From Floccularia luteovirens (taxonomy: Eukaryota; Basidiomycota; Agaricomycetes; Agaricales; Squamanitaceae), in NCBI GenBank assembly GCA_009739215.1, contig VSJF01000011.1, positions 682,001 through 746,000 on the forward strand: a stretch of DNA of 64,000 bases. The letters are read 5' to 3'. This document shows positions 35,418-47,835 of the stretch, piece by piece. Under the pieces are notes generated by a model, which was not told the origin of the DNA, did no database searches, and saw only the letters and a program-made list of their open reading frames with translations. Each line of letters begins with the position of its first letter. Position 1 is the stretch's first letter. The translations under genes and the position numbers were made by a program.

Positions 35418-36667
35418 ATGAACTTGTCGCGACCATCCCTCGACTCATACATCGACCAAGACCCCAATCTACAAGCGGCACGATCCCTACAGAGCAGCTT
35501 AGAAAACGCTAGTCTGCAACTTCTTCGGAATATCTCAGAGTTCAACTCTCACTCTCTTGATTCGGATGAGAGTTCAGACACCGAAGACATTGAAAGAAAG
35601 GACCCTGCTATTATCGCCAATGATGTTGCAGCTCAAATAGTAAGATTTCTCCGATTTATATCAGACATTATGCTTACTACCAGCTTCCTCCAGTCATACC
35701 TTAGAAAACTCAAATTTCAGTACCTAGAGCAGAACGCGAAAGCCAAATACATCAAGTCAATTGTTAGTGACATAGACGATGCACCCATTGTAACTGCAGA
35801 AGACAACAAGAAACTAGCTGCGGTTAACGAAGAGAAGAAGGCTAAATTGAAAATAGCGAAGGACCAATTGAATGAGGTACATCGTAATATCAGACTGTTA
35901 GCACCAATGGTAGAAGAAGGTAATTTAACCTGTATCTTGAGGAATATACACGTACTTACAACTTTAGACTATGTAAAGGTCAAACAAGCTTCAGAGCGGG
36001 CTACACAACTCGCGCAAAAGATTATTGATGCACGTTTGGCCTTAACGCGTCTACGTCAAGCTCATCCAAAACCAAGACTTACCGTTCCAATGGCGGACCA
36101 AATGCTCATCGATCAGGTTATCCAAATGCAAACTCTTAGCGATGAAGCTCAGAATAATCAGAAGAATGTGCAAGCAATGAAAGAGAAAGTCAAAGCTGAT
36201 GCTTTAGAGGTAGAAAACTTGAGGATGCAACGCGCAGAAATAGAAAAAGAAGTGAAAACATCCAGAGTAGAAGAAGATGATGCGAGGCTGACACCATTAT
36301 ATGACTGGTGCGTGCTGCTGTATACATTTTAACGTGTTTATTCTTATATTTTCTTTATTTCAGGTACAATGCATCTTTGACTCTGCATCGTCACGTTCAA
36401 AACCTTCATGTTTTCCACTCCGTATCGGAAAACGAGCTTCGGCTGACTTACAGAATCGATACTCCAGTACCTTCACAATCCCGAAACTTTACGATCATTC
36501 TCGTATTTGCTCCTGATACACGACAACTAGCTGATGCTCAAGTCGCCGGAATAGAGGACCTGAATATCGATTTAGGGGAAACTATCGAATCGCACGTTCT
36601 GATTGACGATGTACATGGTCTGGTCGCAGCAGTGCTGGAGAGGATCAGAAATTTTGTAAATCCATGA
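35418..36667 (+). CDS. Sos7-like kinetochore protein (coiled coil)
   Basis: Exons 35418-35919, 35968-36307 and 36364-36667 give 381 residues. The first intron is 48 nt, a multiple of three, so retention would also leave an open frame, but its GT-AG borders and size fit the local norm. The segment SYLRKLKFQYLEQNAKAKYIKSI resembles the conserved start of Sos7, a fungal kinetochore protein that binds Spc7/KNL1. A long coiled coil follows (residues about 120-290), then a small globular C-terminal domain (YNASLTLHRHVQNLHVF to ERIRNFVNP). The family assignment is from motif memory and moderate. Its ATG is only 130 bp from the Harbinger end, so the transposon has displaced its native upstream region. 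Confidence 0.6.
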
Positions 36668-36768
36668 GTAGCTGTAATATCTCTTTGTACCGGTTCCCAA
36701 TTACCTGCCATAATCATTTATCCAGAACACGTTCAAATCTCCTTTAGTCAACGTATATCCTGTACATA

Positions 36769-37060
36769 TCAACGGTATGAACGGGCCTTGCTCTCCACCA
36801 AGTTTCTCAACAGATCACATGCATCTCTATCCACTTTCTTATCATGTGTGTCCAGCATTGCATCATTGTAAGTCAGCTGTAAAGAACCTCTCTACAGTCT
36901 AGTGGTCTATCGTAATTTTTCGATCATAGGAATCCTAGAGATGTGGAAACCCATACCTTGGTGCCCTCGTGATACTGTTTATCACGGACCGAACGGCCTG
37001 CAAATACGCACACGTGATATTGTCCCACTGTACGACATGATTCAGGTTGCTTCAATCCCC
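36769..37060 (-). CDS. Possible small gene of unknown function (partial model)
   Basis: On the minus strand an open segment (about 37050-36960, including VVQWDNITCAYLQAVRSVINSI) ends at a good donor. It can be joined to a last exon (to the TGA at 36769-36771) reading LTYNDAMLDTHDKKVDRD and ending ESKARSYR. The intron between them has GT-AG borders. The start and any upstream exon could not be fixed, and no family was recognised. It lies between the Sos7-like gene and the secreted GH27 gene. Confidence 0.35.
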
Positions 37061-37378
37061 TACATTTGCGTGTCGAAATATAGCTGCTGGCTAACTAGCA
37101 TTGGTATTTAAAAGACAGGAAATAGATCATCAGAACTATATCTTGGTCTCGTTTTCGCTCCCATTGAAGTATTTTTATCCTGAGTAGTATGTCATGTGGA
37201 TTGTGGGGTTCGATTCTAATTATTGACAGACCTCTTCTTAACCTCACTCTAGGCCCAAGGGATGTGTGGCAACATAAGAGGCTCGGGCGATGTTCGGAAA
37301 TAAGGCAAGTTCTTGGAGCTGATCATGAGGTTTTGCAAACTAACCGGATTCTTTCTCATCGAAGCTGGTGGGTGACAA

Positions 37379-37386
37379 TATAAAAA
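37379..37386 (+). promoter_or_regulatory. Putative TATA box of the secreted GH27 gene
   Basis: TATAAAAA lies about 61 bp upstream of the ATG at 37447. Confidence 0.5.
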
Positions 37387-37446
37387 TGGCCAGAGCGGAC
37401 TCAGACAACAAGTGTATTGACTTAGTGAAGAAGCCCCAAACTCAAA

Positions 37447-39842
37447 ATGTTGAAAACTCCCCTGTGGATTACCACAGCTAGCATAGCTCTCCCTTTGTTG
37501 ATCTTTCCGGATGCCGCGCTTGCTATTAATAATGGCGTAGCTCGTCTGCCAGGTGAGCTATATATTATTAATTGTTTGTGCTTGCTCATGAATTGTCAGT
37601 TCTGGGCTATAATAGTAAGAACCAAACCTCTTCTCGCAGAATTTTCCCTAACATATTGTTATTTAGCATGGAATGCATATCAAGTAAGGGTTACTCTCGA
37701 TATGAAAGGGTACCATGTCCCAATAAATGTGTAGTGCAATATCGACGAAAACCTGATGTTGACGACTGCGAAATTAATGAAATCCCTTGGCTTACAGGTT
37801 GCGTTTCCCTATTCTCCTTACAAAGTTTTAATCTCCTGACCTAACACATACCAGGCTGCTGGATACAACTTTGTCAATATTGATGATTGTTACGCAGAGA
37901 AAAATCGCAGTGCCAACGGTGACATTATTGAAGGTCTCCGATGACATGTTTACTCCTGCAAAATCATGTTTATACCCGTTCATAGACAAAATTAGATTCA
38001 AAGGAGGAATGAAAAGGCTCAATCAGCAGATACATTCGTTGGGTTTGTGAGTATGACGCAATTCTGAGGTTTCTAATCCAGAAATACAGTTAACGTGTTT
38101 ATGACTACTTTTAGTAAAACGGGAATAGTGAGTGTCAACATCCGTATACAGATACACCCTGCCTAAATTCTTTCAATCTAGTATAGCGACTCTGGATGGT
38201 TTACTTGTGCAGGTTATCCTGGTTCATTCCAAAATGAACTTCGTGACGCCACAACGTTTGCAGACTGGGGTTTTGACTATCTCAAGTCAGTAAAATGTTG
38301 CTTGATTCCATTAGACTTTTAATAATCTCCCGAATTAAGATACGACAACTGTGCTATTCCTTACGACGATATAATTCGTCAAGGGATGGTTGGCAGTACG
38401 TATCGCTGATACCTCACATCAACCATAAATTTGATATGACACTCTCATAGAATATCAGCGGATGACCGATGCTCTCGAACAAATATCTAAGACGAAGGGT
38501 AAAACTTTTGTATTCTCCCTGTGCCAGTGGGGCTGGGTGGGTACCTCGATCATATTGATTATGCTGCAACTGATTTGTTTACCAGAGTCAAGTCTGGCTG
38601 TACGTACCTCCTATCTAGTCTCCAATATATCAAATCGGCTAACATCAAACTAAGCTGGGGAGCACAAATGGGACACAGTTGGAGAGTATGTTAACTTGCT
38701 ACCACTAAAGGCTCTTCTTGATATAGCCTGATATAGACTACCGGCGACATTGCTCCACGATGGGAGTCACTGACCTTTATTATCAATTTGTAAGCCATTC
38801 AATAGTGACTTTCGCTTTTCTCCTACTCTTCAAATTATTCCTTCAGCAACTCTTTCATTACACAAGCAACAGACTTTTTCGGGAGGAATGACTTAGACAT
38901 GGTATGTCCATCACATTGCCACTAGTGCTACTCTCACTCAAAATTTTCACAGTTGCAACTGTGCGTTTTTTTCTACTAGTTATATTCTGATACTTAGCAG
39001 TCTCCAATAGAGGAAATGGAGGTCTGACTTTTGAAGAAGCCAAATCACATTTCACAGCGTGGGCTTTGATGAAATCTCCACTTCTCGTAAGCTAACTAAT
39101 TCTTACCATATTCTTCTATTCTGATATTGATCGTATATAAGATTGGGACTAATGTAGGCCATCTGATCACGCATATTTCTTCGAAAACTCAAGCAATACC
39201 TAATCCGTAGCTCTCAGCAATCACTCCAGATATTCTTGAAATTTTGACGAATAAGGAGATCCTGGCCATAAATCAAGACCCCGTTGTCGGTAAAAGCATT
39301 TCTCCCTTCAGGTGGGGAATAAACGTGAGTACACACTTTACAACTTGCTACAGATTTTGAAGTTCATCAATTTTAGCCGGATTGGACAAGCAACAGCACC
39401 CATCCTGCACAGTTTTGGAGTGGCCCAACTCAGGATGGGACTGTTTTCATGCTGGTAAAGCAATAGATTTCTATCAATGATAACTATATTGAAATGAAGT
39501 GACCTAGCTGAACACACTCAATGAACCAGCTTCAATGACTTTCAACCTCACTGAGTCGCCATTCATTCGTGCTGGTCGTCAATATTCTGTTCGAGTACGT
39601 TCATCGCCTACTATTGTATGAGTGCAATTTCTAACTGTTTACAAAATTGCTCTTCACAGGACCTCTGGGCTCATACTGACAATGGTACTGCTGTGAGAAT
39701 GTTCACTGCACATAATGTTCCTCCCCATGGAGTCATTGCATTATTGTTGAAAGATGCTGGGAACGAGCCCGATGGGTTATTCCCTGCTTGCAGCGTTTGG
39801 TTCCAATGCACGGATAAGAACGGAACGCATGTGGGAGGGTGA
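37447..39842 (+). CDS. Secreted GH27 alpha-galactosidase
   Basis: Gene of many short exons, including microexons of 15 nt (37600-37614) and 17 nt (37667-37683). The first exon (37447-37552) encodes a signal peptide (MLKTPLWITTASIALPLL...DAALA). GH27 blocks follow in order: LGYNTWNAYQCNIDE, AAGYNFVNIDDCY, KTGIYSDSGWFTCAGYPGSF, YLKYDNCAIPYDDI (nucleophile Asp), FVFSLCQWGW, FFGRNDLDML (acid/base region), LTFEEAKSHFTAWALMKSPLLI, AINQDPVVG, DWTSNSTHPAQFWSG, then a beta-sandwich C-terminal domain with DLWAHTDNG ending KNGTHVGG. It is expected outside the cell, cleaving alpha-1,6-galactose from galactomannan or raffinose-type sugars. It is the closest relative in the window of the membrane-anchored gene at 24911, which lies in opposite orientation beyond the transposon. 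Confidence 0.9.
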
Positions 39843-41220
39843 GGATGAAGACGAAAGATATAGGGAAACTCGTGATCCAAACGTTCTCAGATCTCCCCAT
39901 CTACAAATCAAAAATAACATATCTGAATCGAATACCTTACATAGTTATTTGTATGCACGAAATGCAGGTTGGCATGTAGATGCCAAATTAACTCGTTGCG
40001 CTCAAGTGCTTGTTTGATCAAACCTGAGAATGGCGGTGTGATCGATGAACAGCTGTTTGTTTTTGCCACAGAACCAAGCCTTCAGATCTTCAGATCTTCG
40101 AGTGAAATGACGGGTGCTTTACAGGTGCTTCACTGGGTCTCCTGGTGAGCTCTAGTCCTCTATTTCAATCCTGAGTGAAAAGTTAAACAATCGCACCCGA
40201 CAGATGTCGCTGAGTTTAACGAGCTTACGAAAGCCAGGGTCAGAAAAGCGGCGGAACCATGAGTCTTATCGCTGATTCAACACTGATCTTTCGTCGTCAA
40301 CGACACTGCAGAATGAGGGTAAACTCTGTTTTGTTACCTGAACGCCACCAAAACAGAATGAATGGGTACGCACGGGGATGTGCGTTTGTATAACTAGATT
40401 GAACCATTCAGGCCGCCTTGGGAAAATGTGTTTCGTCAAAATCAATACAAAGGTCTCCGTCTTTTGGCGTTCATCGAAGTCAAAGGTATCGCTCGTCAAC
40501 TAAAAATGTTTCATCAACATTCATTCAATCGATTCTTTTGGACAGCTGGCTTTTAATTTTCTAGTAACATCAGTAAGTACCAGTAGAAGCACACGCGAAG
40601 CGAGCCAATGGATTCTTCCCAATTGGTCAGTCCCAATTACTTCCCTGAATTGGGGAACGACAACTCCAGATAGCTCACCAATCATTCATCAGAGACTAAT
40701 AAGTTGGTTACCATTGGGTTCAGGAGGGGTATCACTGGAGCATTCCGTGAATGGCATGCTTCTGATGTAGAAGGATTCGACGTTCTTCTCTGCTACTTCT
40801 GTTGCATCCTATGTACACATCTCTTTGTACCTGGCGAAGTAACGAAACTAAAAATACGAACTCGTTGAATGAAGATGGAAGATAGAAGAAAAGAAATTCA
40901 AACTCAACAATTTTCCATACGGTTACGTTAAACATTGTGAATCGTTGCTGTGGGTAAGTATGTTGGATACCCAAGCTAGAGTTGCATGAAGATGTCCACA
41001 AACGGCCACAACGACCCGTTCCGTCTCCGTAATCTGCACCGGGGATGGTGTCGGGTCCGCACTCCGTGGCACGTGATGTGACACTTCGTGAGTTAATTTC
41101 CATTAACACGCCGCTTGGATGTGCGTAATGACTCCAACGCAAACGTGAATCATTTTCTACTACTTAACCAAACTTTTGACCCTTCGTCCCTTTTCTGATT
41201 ATCCACCAATTTAAAAGACA
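39843..41220. other. Intergenic, no recognised gene
   Basis: About 1.4 kb between the GH27 gene and the coiled-coil gene. No domain, RNA gene or repeat was recognised on either strand. Confidence 0.5.
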
Positions 41221-44200
41221 ATGGTAACAACGAGGTCTTCAAAAGCTGCAAAATTTACCTACACTGAACGTGAGCCGCAGTGTAACTGTTCGGTATCAAT
41301 TGTAACAATTTATTCGAAGGTGTACTCGGAGCGCTCTCTCAGGTTCAGAAGGATCATAGGAAGCATTCCGTTCACGTCGCAACTCTACGGGCAAAAGGTA
41401 TATGTTTCTCACCAATAAAAAATATTAGTATTGATTGATGATTCTTGACGTAATAAGTTCGAAAAAATGCAGAGGTAAAGAAAGACAAGTTAGGCCCTAG
41501 GTGGTCGCAATGGGTTGGAAAAGCTATACACAGATTAGTGCGTCATGGACTTTTAAATTTGGTCAAGCCACTGAATTGTTGTACAGGAAGACGACGGAAT
41601 TCTTGAGCCAGCTGAGTCAGGCAGTGTGGCACTCACCCCGACTGGGAAGAAAGCGTAGGTTTACTCCACAAACATAATCATCAATTTTGATAAAATGTTT
41701 TTATACATAGTATGATCACGGCTCGTAGGTCTTTGAGGTCCCATGCTAACAATAGTTCTGCACACCCCCGTGGAGAGGAGGATTTAGTGGTTAGACATGT
41801 CGCTCAACATGCTAGCCACAAACGTTCGCGTACTCAACTAGATGTGGCAACTGATGATCATCCCGATGTTGGTAGTATATCCGCCATGAGCAAACGTCGC
41901 AGGTCAACAATTCCCACTAAGAAAAAACCCATAACTAAGATGACGAAAGCAGAGGTCTGACAATTCCACACTTTCTTGTATACTATCACTGATAAGAGAC
42001 TACCTAGTTACTGAATGAAGTACGCCTGCTACAGCGCGACCATGTACTACAAGTAACAGCTAGTCGGTCCTCATCCCCTTTGACTGATCTCAGTGAAGAC
42101 GAGTCCGTAGGATCGATAGAGACATCGAGCCTCAAGCGAGAACTTTTAAAACGACAAGAACAAATAGAACAATTGCAAGGCGAGCTCATTAAAGCCAGGC
42201 GACATGCTACTACTCCTATGACTCAGATGGATGATATTAACCAGTCCGTCATGTCTACCCCAACCCCGTGAGTGTTGAAGTCATCTCTTTGACAAGTCCA
42301 CGTCCTCATTTCATTCAGCGATTTTCCAATTGCTCCAATCAGACCAATGCCACAATCGAAGTCATTCCCAGGCGTTACGCGCACTCAGTCCGGCTCATTT
42401 ATCTCTCATCTTAGCAAACAGCCTACTCCTGCCCCCAGCACTCCTGAAGATGAAGACAATTATCAAGAAACCCTATATGACCTCCCACCAGCCTCCGATA
42501 CAGTGTTCACATCTACAGATATGCAACTAGATTCACAAGAGTCGGAACAGAACCATGCAGCTTTAGCAGTAGCCCAGAAGGATAAAATAGTGGAATTGAA
42601 TGGAGAAATAAACGGGTTACGCTCTGAGATGGAACGCTTGGAATCATTGGTATCATCTAATACCAATCTTCTTATATTGAAGAATACGGAATTGTTTGAA
42701 CGCGAGGCTCTTTTGACTAGTCTGAGAGCTGAAAAAGCTCTGGTAGATGGAGAACTCGGTCATATGCAGCAAGTCTTGAATAAAAACCAAGAAGAATTAT
42801 CAAAACACGTTCGGATTGAAGAAGAAGCGTTAAATAAGGCCGCCGCCCTCGACTCACAGGTACAAACCCTTCTCGAGGAGCGAAATGTTTCGAAGGCTGG
42901 GCTAGAGGTGCAAGAGAAGCAGTATATTGAACTAAATGCACGATTCGAAACCCAATGTGTTACAATACTCGGACTGGAAAAACGCGTCAGGGAGCTCGGA
43001 GAGGAACGAGAGTTTTTGTTCCAGGAAGTCAGCCGTGCCAAAGAAGATGTGTCCTCCTCTGTTCAGAAAACACAAGGTTTGGAGCGCGACGTCGAAATGT
43101 TGCAACAGCGGCTAAGTGTTTCTGCGGATGAAATTTCGTCTCTGATAGTCAAACAAAATGATAATATCGGAACAATCAAACAACTCCACGAAACATTGTC
43201 GAAGGAACAAAGTGACAACGAAGCTTTGCGCAACGACGTCGCTGCCATAGATAAAGATAGACAAACCCAGAAATTGTGTCTCGAAGATGCTTTACAAGGT
43301 CTCGAAGAAATGCGAAAGAAACTCAAGGAAACCGAAGCTCTTTCCTCTTCTCTCTCATCCAAGCTTGACGCTTTACAAACACTGAACGCCGAGAATTGCG
43401 AGGAAATCAAGTCATCAAATACGCAAATTTCTTCTTTGACACGAGAACTGGAAATAGCGCAGGAAGAGATAGGTCGCAAGCAAGCCGACCTTGAGAAGGC
43501 TACACTCCTATTGAATAAGGAACAAGACGAAAACCGACAAATAGCCCATGACCTGAATTCCAAGGAAACGGAGTTATTGCTTACGAAAGAAGACCTCAAT
43601 AAATCAGAATCAACGCTCGAAACTCTGAGGAACGAGCTAGCAGCAAGAGAACACGATGTTCAACAATTGCAGATCGAGCTTTCCAGTGCCAAAATTAGTG
43701 CAAGTACAGCAGAAAAAAAATTGGAGGAAGTGGAGCGCACGCATGGTGCACTGCGCATGGATCTACAATCTCAAATCGACAGTCTCCATATTTCTCTTGT
43801 CGCCGCCCGCGCAGATACTGGCGGTCTCTTGTCAGACCTCAGATCTACTCAGACTGCGCTCGAGAAAACCCGGGGTGATTTAGAAATATCCTCCGCGGGT
43901 TTATCCCACACCCAAGTTTTATTAACCGAGGAGTTGAATCGATCCTCTTCATTGGAGAGAGAACTAAGAGTGGCGATAGAGAAACTTCGATGTCTAGAAG
44001 CAGAAGTTTTGGAGCTAGAAAGCTTGAAGGCTACCGACGAACAAACGATTAATGGATTGAAAAATACTTTCAAAGAACTCCACCAGCTTCAGATGAAATC
44101 CTGGGCGGATCATCAGGATAAGGTATGTTCCAGCCAATTTAAGACTGGTATCACAAGCATCAAATCTGTTGTTTTGTTTTTAGGTCTCTTCTGCCCATTC

Positions 44201-44261
44201 CTCAACTGCTTCTAAGCCCCGTCTGTTTAAAGGAGCCCCTGAACCTGCTACCCTGTCTTGA
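41221..44261 (+). CDS. Long coiled-coil protein of unknown function
   Basis: The start is ATG 41221 (MVTTRSSKAAKFTYTEREP). Short exons follow, including KDHRKHSVHVATLRAK, a KLGPRWSQWVGKAIHRL segment and a basic region (KRRRSTIPTKKKPITKMTKAEV, a likely nuclear signal). The main exon runs from about 42330 to 44122 and the last is 44184-44261 (ends PEPATLS). The main exon encodes a nearly continuous coiled coil of about 550 residues with heptad Leu/Glu/Lys patterns. The basic Ser/Arg-rich N terminus and the long rod would suit a structural chromatin, spindle-pole or trafficking protein, but no family was recognised. The junctions before 42004 are less certain than the main exon. Confidence 0.75.
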
Positions 44262-45095
44262 CGGATATCAACATTATCTCAGATGTATTTAAAGTACATA
44301 TGTTCTTCTAATCTTCTCATTCGAGTATATATTTTCCAATCATATCACAAAATGTGACCCATGTGTATTGGATAACGTCAATTGTACGAAAGTAGATACT
44401 CATGGTATCCAAGCGTCTAGCCCTCTAACTATGTCGGGTTGCATGGGATGGGAAACGCGCAACCGGTTGTCACTAGTTATCCAATACATTGACTGGGCGA
44501 CCAGGTCCGAATGCCCTTAGGTTCTAGTCGACAGTGATATTGACGAAGACAAGAATCGGCAGCTGCTAACGTACCCGATCCCATGATCATACGTACTGAT
44601 GATGAATATCATAACTTAACTATTTTTCAATTTGTAAAGCTTCTTTTCTTCCGTGTGAGATTTCGGCCAGATGGAACTTGCCATGGGATTGTCTTAGATT
44701 CGGAGAAACTAAGGAAAATTTGCATTGCAGTTGCCCATTAGGTTATTGATATGTTCAATTTCGAAAGAGCTGGGACATTTCCTTTTCCACAAGCGATCAG
44801 CGCACAAAAACATGCAGTGATATGAGAGGATTAAAATTGAATTCGAACAGACTCAAAAAATTTAATTAGATACATTCAGGTACGAGGGTGCTCAACCCTG
44901 TCGATTGACCTTTGATGATTTTTTAGGTCCACTAGTTTGTACTCAGTGATCAAGAATCTGATTGAAGATATGAAACACAGATACTAGGATATTTGAAACG
45001 CCGCAATTTGGTGTGGAATTCTGAATGAGCATTGGTTAAGGATCGTTGGGTAATACAGAATCGGCTGCAGGTAACATATTCGTGCTGGATAAACA
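44262..45095. other. Intergenic, no recognised gene
   Basis: About 0.8 kb downstream of the coiled-coil gene. No convincing coding, RNA or repeat signal was seen. Confidence 0.5.
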
Positions 45096-46224
45096 TTACA
45101 TTAAATCATTCCTGACACCGGGTTTGACCTGAGCATTGTTTTGAGAGCACCATGTCCCCTGGTACCTTGGTGCTTGATTGTCCCACATCCTTCGATCAAT
45201 CGCGATGCATCGCTGAAATGCTTCGAAGACAGCGCATCTCCTTGCGCCGTATTTCAGTCCTGTGACACAAGTCTGGGCCATCGTGCGAATACTTTGCTTG
45301 AGAAGGGTACAACAGAACCCTTGTGCAGCTCCAGAATATCGGAATCCGCAGCGACCAGCAGGGATAACATATGTATTCCCAAGCGGAATGTCTGGCACAT
45401 CTCCCCAGAGGCTTGAGACTCCTGGGCGTTGCGGCTTATGCTAAGGAAACAACATACAAACCATCATCAGGGTTGTAGGGCGGTGTACACAGGTCACAGC
45501 TCCACTTCTCGCACTTAGCAGATCTTTTTGGACATTAAATGAAACGCAGATTTCGAAGTTCAATAAAGTAGGTACTTGTGCGATATCATTCCGCGTGCAA
45601 CATTTTTACCTGTTGCAATGGCATCAAGGGAAGGGAAATCCCGGGTGTCAAATGACCGAGGCCACGTATTGAGAATGGAACGTATTCCTTAGTAGAAATC
45701 ATATGCACATGCAGATTATGTAGGACTCCGTCGTCCACGAGAAATCTTGTGCAAAGACCGCCGGTTGAGGTGACAGCACCGGCAGTAGAGCTTCTACGAC
45801 TATTGTGTTCAATGAAATTGCGCCATCGCTGGAAACGATGCGGACAAAGAATCCTGTAAGATAAAGGGCGTTGCTGTGGGCGGAATGTGGAACATTCCTT
45901 GAAGAAACATGAACCTGAATCGAGTGGGAAGACGAGTAGGAATAGGAAACTTGAAATGAACGGGAAACTGCCACGTGAGGTCGGAGGACCTTGACAACGT
46001 GGCGCCAACGTGGTATGTTCCGGACCCGTCCAACTCTTGCTTCCCGCCTTCAATCTTCGTCTCCGACAAGCCCAGGTGTCTTCCTGCGTTATCGTTAATA
46101 CATCGCCAGCAGCTCGATGGGGAGTCCGGGTATAGTTATCAGTCCAGCTGACCTCTGGCCCTAGACAACGATAGTAACAATGAAATCTACTGCCCTCAGG
46201 GTGACAACCAAACTGGGTGATCAT
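45096..46224 (-). CDS. Possible Cys-rich protein of unknown function (tentative model)
   Basis: The 3' end reads well on the minus strand: a CEKWSCDLCTPPYNPDDG segment joins over a short intron to SLWGDVPDIPLGNTYVIPAG, followed by a Cys-spaced region (GRCGFRY, GFCCTLLKQ, AQTCVTGLKYGARRC, GTWCSQNN) and a stop at 45096. Upstream, open segments in different frames (45600-46224, with VDDGVLHNLHVHM and GTYHVGATL) suggest more exons, but the joins were not resolved. The Cys pattern suggests disulfide bonds and hence possible secretion, though no signal peptide was identified. It could also be a decayed gene. Confidence 0.3.
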
Positions 46225-46854
46225 CGGCCTTCGTCTCCAAACCAGTTCTGGAACTTCAATGTTTCGGGTGCCAAGTACTGATTGGAAACGTTATTTCATC
46301 GTCGATAATTCAATGTGGAATAGCTCCACGTACTCCAAAACCATTCGGCTACAGTTCTGATTATCAGACTAATACGTTTTTAACTTTTCATTTCAAAATT
46401 TCGTAGTTGCAGAAAGGTACGATTCATTGAAGGTGGCGCCACCCGTTGCTCGGTCTGCGCATTAAGGAGCATCCAAGTTCCTATTGTTACGTCGATTTTG
46501 GGACTGAGCTGTTGGGGGCAATGATTCTGCAACTCTTTCCATTATAGATCAATCATCGCGTATCCAAGTCGACATTTCTCGCTCATACTAGAATGGCCAT
46601 ATTCTCAAATTACATCCTTATGGATATTAACATAGTTTTCTTCACCCAATGTAAATTTGGAAGATACGTACCTTGACGATCGCGCGTCGCTATGCCACGC
46701 GCTATGAGAGATCGCGCAAAACTTTACTTTTCATCTCGACTGTTATTGCCGCTTAGCGGATTTAGGGTTGCATTCTGATACCGGGGAAACAACTTACGCC
46801 ATCATAGAACAGTTAAAGAGCAGACCATTCTGATGTTTTCTGACATCACACAAA
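46225..46854. other. Intergenic, no recognised gene
   Basis: About 0.6 kb between two divergent gene models. Nothing was recognised. Confidence 0.4.
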
Positions 46855-47835
46855 ATGGTTTTTCGTCTACCTTCGAATTTTGAGTCCTTCATCCCGCCTC
46901 CCTCTGATCAAAGATCTCAATTACAGCCATGGCGCGGCTCAATTATTGTAGCGGGCATGCGGGCCTCAGATAGAAACAGCAGCCAGGAAATAAGGCTTAC
47001 AGCTGTTGAAACCGATGGTGACAAGTGTGTTGAGGCTTTTACATTGGTTGACACACTGATTTGGACAACTATCCCAGCAGGACGCAACAATGGCCTGCTC
47101 AGTTTTATGCACAGATAACTTACGAACCTCCATTGTTACGGAATGTTCAGTCGTGGGTTAGACAAAACGCCCCACCCCTTTGTACATTTATGGCTGAGAG
47201 ACTCCGTGATCCCAACGCCAATGTGGTCAACTTGGCCAATTTTCGTACTTTATCCCATGTCCTGAACGAACACCAAGCAGTGAGTACGCGCTCAACTGTA
47301 CTGTAGCCCCAGGACTCAGAAATAAAATCGGTGGCTATTCCAGGTTGTTGTCGCGCCATGGGGAACTAACGCGTTTACTGGTGGAGGGATAATCATATAT
47401 CCCTCGAATTCTACTTCCATGCTGGTCGGTGCATTGTTCCTTTATATGCCCTTCCCCGAGTTCGTTATCGGCCTTTCGTCCCCGATCTTACCAATGTCAG
47501 CAAGCGCTATACACCAATCTGAACAAACTAGACAATCTCAATACCAACAAGCGATGATTGCCTCGACTTCGTACGCTTCGCCTTCACATCACAGACACGC
47601 TCAGTCCCTTTCTCCTCATCGATCTAATCCCAGCAGTCCAGTTGAGCAGCCAATCTCAGGCCATGGGCGTGAGCAATACCGCTACCTACTCCCTCGCAAT
47701 AATCAATACAATAATCAAGGGCAAATGCTACAGGCGTCCTCGGAAGATCCTTCCACTTGGCCAGCAGTTAAAGCCGAAGACGATAGCAGCTACGCCACCT
47801 TTTCACCCACGCATCAAAACCCACCATTCCAATAA
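46855..47835 (+). CDS. MED25/PTOV-like domain protein (tentative)
   Basis: Exons 46855-47024, 47078-47279 and 47344-47835 join in frame to 287 residues. Residues about 20-165 follow the pattern of the PTOV domain of Mediator subunit MED25 (a SPOC-like beta barrel): LQPWRGSIIV, then QQWPAQFYAQI, a middle part (NAPPLCTFMAERLRD, NFRTLSHVLNEHQAVVVAPW) and GGIIIYPSNSTSMLVGALFLYMPFPEF. The rest is a Ser/Gln/Pro-rich disordered tail. The N-terminal von Willebrand domain of MED25 is absent. If correct, it would be a stand-alone activator-binding module of Mediator or a related regulator. This rests on pattern similarity and needs a profile search. Confidence 0.5.

Noticed and set aside
43063..43599. 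Minus-strand Ser-rich frame of 178 codons
   Set aside because: It is antisense to the coiled-coil protein; Glu/Lys/Leu heptads read as Ser/Phe-rich on the other strand.
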